A stretch of 38,595 nucleotides of DNA from Balneolales bacterium. Its GTDB lineage: Bacteria; Bacteroidota; Rhodothermia; Balneolales; Cyclonatronaceae. The stretch's first letter is position 1; every line of letters begins with the position of its first letter. Both the position numbers and the translations under genes were made by a program. Below are positions 35,114 to 38,595 of the stretch, one piece after another. Under the pieces are notes generated by a model. That model was given only the letters and a program-made list of their open reading frames with translations, was not told where the DNA came from and made no database searches. The stretch spans positions 1 to 38,595 of the forward strand of contig JAIULZ010000024.1 in assembly GCA_022565805.1 (NCBI GenBank), read 5' to 3'.

Positions 35114-36850
35114 ATGGAAGCTACAACAAATGGTAATGGCAAGACTTTAAAAGTCCGCTATTTCGATATAGAAGAAAATCCGGAAACGCATTATCTGAAT
35201 GCTGAAAAAGGAATAAAATCGTGGTTGTTTACAGTAGACCACAAACGTATAGGTATTATGTACCTGGCGTCTATTGCCTTTTTCTTTTTGATTGGTGGTA
35301 TACTTGCGCTGGTATTGCGTACAGAATTACTTACCCCAACAGAAAACTTAATGACCGCAGAGCAGTACAACCGTGTGTTTACACTACACGGGGCCATTAT
35401 GGTATTTCTGTTCATTATTCCATCTATACCCGCTGCTCTTGGTAACTTCTTGCTACCTATCATGCTTGGCGCAAAAGATGTGGCTTTCCCGAGACTTAAC
35501 CTTGCATCTTTTTGGATCTACTCAATTGGCGCTTTGTTTACACTTGCATCTCTTGCGGTAAATCCGATCGACACAGGCTGGACCTTCTACACTCCCTACT
35601 CCGTACAAACGGGATCGGCGGTTATTTTAATGACCTTCGGTGTGTTTATTATGGGTTTTTCTTCCATTTTAACGGGGATGAACTTCATTGTAACCATTCA
35701 TAAGTTACGTGCACCAGGGTTAACATGGGGCAGAATGCCGCTGTTTTTATGGGCTATGTATGCTACGTCTGTAATTCAGGTTCTTGCTACTCCTGTCCTT
35801 GCCATTACTTTGGCACTCTTAATCATGGAAAGAACACTTGGTATTGGTATTTTTGACCCGGCTCTGGGCGGTGATCCTGTGCTTTATCAGCATTTCTTCT
35901 GGTTCTACTCCCACCCGGCAGTATACATTATGATCGTGCCTGCATTCGGTGTTATATCAGAATTAATAGGTACATTTTCTCGAAAAACAGTCTTTGGTTA
36001 TTGGGCTATTGCTATGTCGAGTTTGGCCATTGCTTTCATCGGGTCACTTGTATGGGGGCACCATATGTTTGTATCTGGTCAGAGTGAATTAAGTACAGTA
36101 GTTTTCTCTTTCCTTACATTCTTTGTGGGTATACCTACAGGAATTAAGATATTTAACTGGCTTGCAACGATGCATAAGGGTTCTATCGATATGAAGACTC
36201 CGATGGTTTATGCCTGTATGTTCCTCTTTCTATTTACAATAGGTGGTGTTACCGGTATCATGCTTGGCGCTATTTCAGTTAACGTTCACCTACATGATAC
36301 CTATTATGTTGTTGCTCACTTTCACTATGTGATGATGGGTGGTACTGTAATAGCATTCCTTGGAGGACTACATTTCTGGTGGCCAAAAATGACCGGTAAA
36401 ATGTATAATGAGTTTTGGGGTAAAATTGCCTCTGCTTTCATCTTTGTCGGATTTAATCTTACATTCCTTCCTCAGTTTATTATGGGTAGCCAGGGAATGC
36501 CGCGCAGGTATTACAGCTATATTGAGCAATTCCAGACTATGCACCAGCTTTCAACCTATGGCTCATACGTCTTAGGTGTTGGATTCGTAATTATTGCAGT
36601 ATATTTGGCACATTCCTTAGTTAAAGGGGCTCAAGCACCAGCTAATCCATGGGGAGCAAGATCTCTGGATTGGATGACTTCTTCTCCACCAGACCAGCAT
36701 AACTTTAAGTATCAGCCTGTTGTAAGCAATGGTGCTTATGATTATCACAAGCCGATGGCAGATTTTACCTTGGGTATAGCAGAAGATCCTGCTCATCACG
36801 GTCATGATGATGCGGTTAAAGTTGAGGCTGAAAAAGCTGAAATTAGATAA
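35114..36850 (+). CDS. coxA: Cytochrome c oxidase subunit I, A2 type
   Basis: A 578-residue heme-copper oxidase subunit with about twelve helices. His92 (TLHGAIMVF) is a low-spin heme ligand. YSHPAVY (265-271) carries the CuB His267 and the Tyr271 that is cross-linked in known oxidases. WGHHMFV gives two more CuB His, and [15 protein letters not shown] gives the heme a3 and heme a ligands. The Tyr-Ser in front of HPxVY, with Ala in place of the usual Glu, is the signature of A2-subfamily oxidases, as in Rhodothermus marinus caa3. It starts 4 bases after coxB. A His-rich acidic tail ends the protein. Confidence 0.97.
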   Translation: MEATTNGNGKTLKVRYFDIEENPETHYLNAEKGIKSWLFTVDHKRIGIMYLASIAFFFLIGGILALVLRTELLTPTENLMTAEQYNRVFTLHGAIMVFLFIIPSIPAALGNFLLPIMLGAKDVAFPRLNLASFWIYSIGALFTLASLAVNPIDTGWTFYTPYSVQTGSAVILMTFGVFIMGFSSILTGMNFIVTIHKLRAPGLTWGRMPLFLWAMYATSVIQVLATPVLAITLALLIMERTLGIGIFDPALGGDPVLYQHFFWFYSHPAVYIMIVPAFGVISELIGTFSRKTVFGYWAIAMSSLAIAFIGSLVWGHHMFVSGQSELSTVVFSFLTFFVGIPTGIKIFNWLATMHKGSIDMKTPMVYACMFLFLFTIGGVTGIMLGAISVNVHLHDTYYVVAHFHYVMMGGTVIAFLGGLHFWWPKMTGKMYNEFWGKIASAFIFVGFNLTFLPQFIMGSQGMPRRYYSYIEQFQTMHQLSTYGSYVLGVGFVIIAVYLAHSLVKGAQAPANPWGARSLDWMTSSPPDQHNFKYQPVVSNGAYDYHKPMADFTLGIAEDPAHHGHDDAVKVEAEKAEIR

Positions 36851-36918
36851 ATATCCGGCTTACACAGTTGTGCTTCTGTGAGCTAAAATGTTGTATAGTT
36901 AAAAATGTAATTACAAAG

Positions 36919-36954
36919 GACGGCAGATCAATAAAAGATCTGTCGTCTTATTTT
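36919..36954 (+). terminator. Hairpin with T-run between coxA and coxC
   Basis: GACGGCAGATC (36919-36929) pairs with GATCTGTCGTC (36937-36947), 11 pairs including one G-U, with a 7-base loop, followed by TTATTTT. It has the form of an intrinsic terminator inside the cox gene set, so part of the transcripts may stop before coxC. A second, smaller stem (CACAG/CTGTG) lies just upstream near 36864-36881. Confidence 0.75.
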
Positions 36955-36992
36955 AAAACTTTTAAATCGTTAATACGTCAAATCCTTCAATA

Positions 36993-37643
36993 ATGGCGAA
37001 TGCATCTACGATAAATAATTCCCGTGTTCAGCATCACTTCCGAAATGCGGATCAGCAGTTTAGCTCCTCTAAGCTTGGAATGTGGTTATTTCTGTTTACC
37101 GAGGTTATGTTTTTTGGAGGGCTTTTTGTTGCATATATCATATATCGAGCCTGGAATCCGGAACTCTTTACAATGGCTGCAACAGAGCTGGATACACTTT
37201 TTGGAGCTGTTAACACGGCCGTACTAATTGGTAGCTCCTTAACCTGTGCTTTGGCTATACGGGCAGCTCAAACCGACAACACAAAGATGGTTGTCAATTA
37301 TCTATTGATTACAATAGCCTTGGCAACTCTTTTCTTAGTCATTAAGTATTTCGAGTACACTGCTAAAATTGAAATTGGTATTCTGCCTGGTGCAATGTAC
37401 ACTTTTGAAGGTATCGACCATCCAAAGGCATCCGTTTTCTTCAGTATTTATTATATGATGACAGGCTTACATGGTCTGCACGTTGTAATCGGAATAGGAT
37501 TGATGATATGGCTTGTAATTAGGGCGAAAGCAGGTGACTATAACAGCGCTTACTATACCCCCGTAGAAATTACAGGTTTATATTGGCACCTTGTAGATAT
37601 AATCTGGATTTTCCTGTTTCCGCTCATGTATTTAATTGATTAG
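36993..37643 (+). CDS. coxC: Cytochrome c oxidase subunit III
   Basis: A 216-residue membrane protein with five predicted helices, the short bacterial form of subunit III. Family marks are SSKLGMWLFLFTEVMFFGGLFVAY (about 25-48), GLHGLHVVIGIGLMIWLVI and the ending YWHLVDIIWIFLFPLMYL. It binds no metal and stabilises subunit I. It is separated from coxA by 142 bases that contain a terminator-like hairpin. Confidence 0.96.
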   Translation: MANASTINNSRVQHHFRNADQQFSSSKLGMWLFLFTEVMFFGGLFVAYIIYRAWNPELFTMAATELDTLFGAVNTAVLIGSSLTCALAIRAAQTDNTKMVVNYLLITIALATLFLVIKYFEYTAKIEIGILPGAMYTFEGIDHPKASVFFSIYYMMTGLHGLHVVIGIGLMIWLVIRAKAGDYNSAYYTPVEITGLYWHLVDIIWIFLFPLMYLID

Positions 37644-37807
37644 ATATTTCCTGGAAGATCTTGTTTTTAATCACTTATTGTTGACCGTTTTACTTTTAAT
37701 CGGCTCAACTTGTTGATTAAATAGCATTTGAATTAATGCGTATAAACAGATGGATATCTAATCTACATAAAGACATTTTAAACTAGCTTTAATAATATTT
37801 TCGACTT

Positions 37808-38110
37808 ATGAGCTCACATCACATAATACCGCTGAAGGTTCTACTTTCTACAACCTTCGCTCTTATTGTACTTACTGTAATAACCGTAGGTGTTTTTTAC
37901 GTTAATATACCGCCACCTTTTGATGTAATTGTTGCGATTATACTTGCAACTTTTAAAGCTACTCTTGTAGCCATGTTCTTCATGGGTCTGTATTACGATG
38001 AAAAGTTTAATACGGTCGTATTAGTATTTTCTTTATTATTTTTCCTTGTGTTTGTGGGTATCACGATGCTAGATACTATGTTTAGAGATACAGGCCTGAA
38101 TATTTGGTAG
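37808..38110 (+). CDS. coxD: Cytochrome c oxidase subunit IV, prokaryotic type
   Basis: A 100-residue protein with three predicted helices. The first is near 9-30, the second (VIVAIILATFKATLVAMFFMGLYYDEKFN, split about 39-60) has the conserved KATLVAMFFM stretch, and the third is near 70-90. It matches the small COX4-like subunit that closes many Bacteroidota and related cox operons. It lies 164 bases after coxC and is followed by a strong terminator. Confidence 0.88.
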   Translation: MSSHHIIPLKVLLSTTFALIVLTVITVGVFYVNIPPPFDVIVAIILATFKATLVAMFFMGLYYDEKFNTVVLVFSLLFFLVFVGITMLDTMFRDTGLNIW

Positions 38111-38467
38111 TCTTTTTCTAATGAGTCACGACTTCCCATAATAATTGTTTGGAATAAGTTTAGTTAGCAAACACAGTCAAATCAAAAAAGCCGTCGCACT
38201 TTAAAGTGCAGACGGCTTTTTTGGTTTCTGTATCAACGCTCTATAAACCACGATATTTAGACATATTCCATCACATTATTTTAATACTGCTAATGTAACT
38301 TCCTCAAAACTTGGAGAAAAGTTTTCTTCCAATTTGAAACATGCATAGGTAATGCTAAAACTTTTATTTTCATAACAATATGCTTACTTAAACATATTAT
38401 TTATGTAAATCAGAGCTTTGTGTTGATTTAGGCTTTAAACAATAGATAATCTATTTAACTGTTGCAT
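38111..38467. other. Intergenic region after the cox operon, about 357 bases
   Basis: Apart from the terminator at 38184-38222 no gene is seen. AAAACTT (about 38307-38313) and AAGTTTT (about 38320-38326) can pair as a small stem. The region is AT-rich and ends in the repeat copy at 38468. Confidence 0.4.
38184..38222 (+). terminator. Strong intrinsic terminator of the respiratory operon
   Basis: AAAAAGCCGTC on the left pairs with GACGGCTTTTTT on the right. The inner GCACTTTAAAGTGC is itself self-complementary, giving a long stem followed by a T-run. The A-run on the left means it can also work on the opposite strand. It lies about 75 bases after coxD. Confidence 0.92.
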
Positions 38468-38580
38468 AAGAAGGCTTTGCAAAACCAATCTTTTGCCCGC
38501 CTTCTTCCTTGGATCAAAAATTAAAACCTCGACCCCGAATCGTCGGGGACTCCGGTTTTATTTTTGCTCCGGCGTCGAAT
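38468..38580 (-). repeat. Dispersed two-hairpin repeat, copy C (best preserved)
   Basis: Hairpin 1 (38468-38506): AAGAAGGC pairs with GCCTTCTT and inner GCAAAA with TTTTGC. Hairpin 2 (38522-38560): outer TAAAACC pairs with GGTTTTA and inner CCCCGA with TCGGGG, with an ATCG loop. Its 38469-38519 part matches copy A at 50 of 51 bases in inverse orientation. Copy B at 9158 has the same two-hairpin order. It contains no coding frame and is too short for an insertion sequence, so it is best called a MITE- or REP-like element. Confidence 0.85.
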
Positions 38581-38595
38581 ACGAACAAAATAGAA

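Noticed and set aside
1-38595. Circular plasmid or transposon bounded by terminal repeats
   Set aside because: The end repeats are inverted, not direct, a related copy lies inside the window, and the gene content is chromosomal (ispE, cca, respiratory operon).
1-38595. tRNA or rRNA genes
   Set aside because: No cloverleaf-like or rRNA-like segment was recognised by eye; a dedicated search could still find one.

Overview
This AT-leaning window (roughly 40-45% GC by eye) looks chromosomal and most like Balneolota/Rhodothermota or a related Bacteroidota-group bacterium. The clues are an alternative complex III operon (ActABCDEF) followed directly by an A2-type caa3 oxidase, weak Shine-Dalgarno sites, a soluble PAS histidine kinase with an SHN(I/L)RSH H-box, and an M23 peptidase of the HLCFRFW type. 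The taxonomy is inferred; no rRNA or tRNA gene was recognised.

Layout. 1-1,900: a hairpin repeat, then a soluble PAS-PAS histidine kinase. 2,377-6,007: a secreted barrel-like protein, a 66-codon ORF with a Glu-Pro repeat, mgtE (Mg2+ channel) broken by two opposite single-base frameshifts, and a cation diffusion facilitator. 6,140-13,237 (minus strand): glycogen phosphorylase, ispE, a CCA-adding-type tRNA nucleotidyltransferase and an M23 lipoprotein endopeptidase. 14,003-18,530: RND efflux adaptor and pump, without an outer-membrane channel gene. 19,041-24,877: a small secreted beta-rich protein, a PapD-like chaperone, and a large usher-like outer-membrane protein that continues into OmpA-like and SPOR-like domains. 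25,222-38,110: the respiratory cluster actABCDEF, a small membrane protein, SCO, coxB (with a fused cytochrome c), coxA, coxC, coxD, closed by a strong terminator. The right end carries an inverted copy of the repeat at the left end.

How the genes work together. The respiratory cluster would encode quinol:cytochrome c oxidoreductase (ACIII) and the caa3 oxidase that takes its electrons, with SCO as copper chaperone. The three genes at 19-25 kb look like a chaperone-usher-type surface-fibre system whose usher appears able to hold peptidoglycan through its own C-terminal domains.

The two most interesting candidates are: (i) the short ORF with five Glu-Pro units upstream of mgtE, whose stop codon lies inside a long hairpin just before the mgtE start, which suggests an Mg2+-sensing leader peptide comparable in principle to enterobacterial mgtL; and (ii) the usher-OmpA-SPOR fusion. 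A dispersed two-hairpin repeat family (three clear copies) is a third. All functional statements come from reading motifs by eye; no database search was possible.
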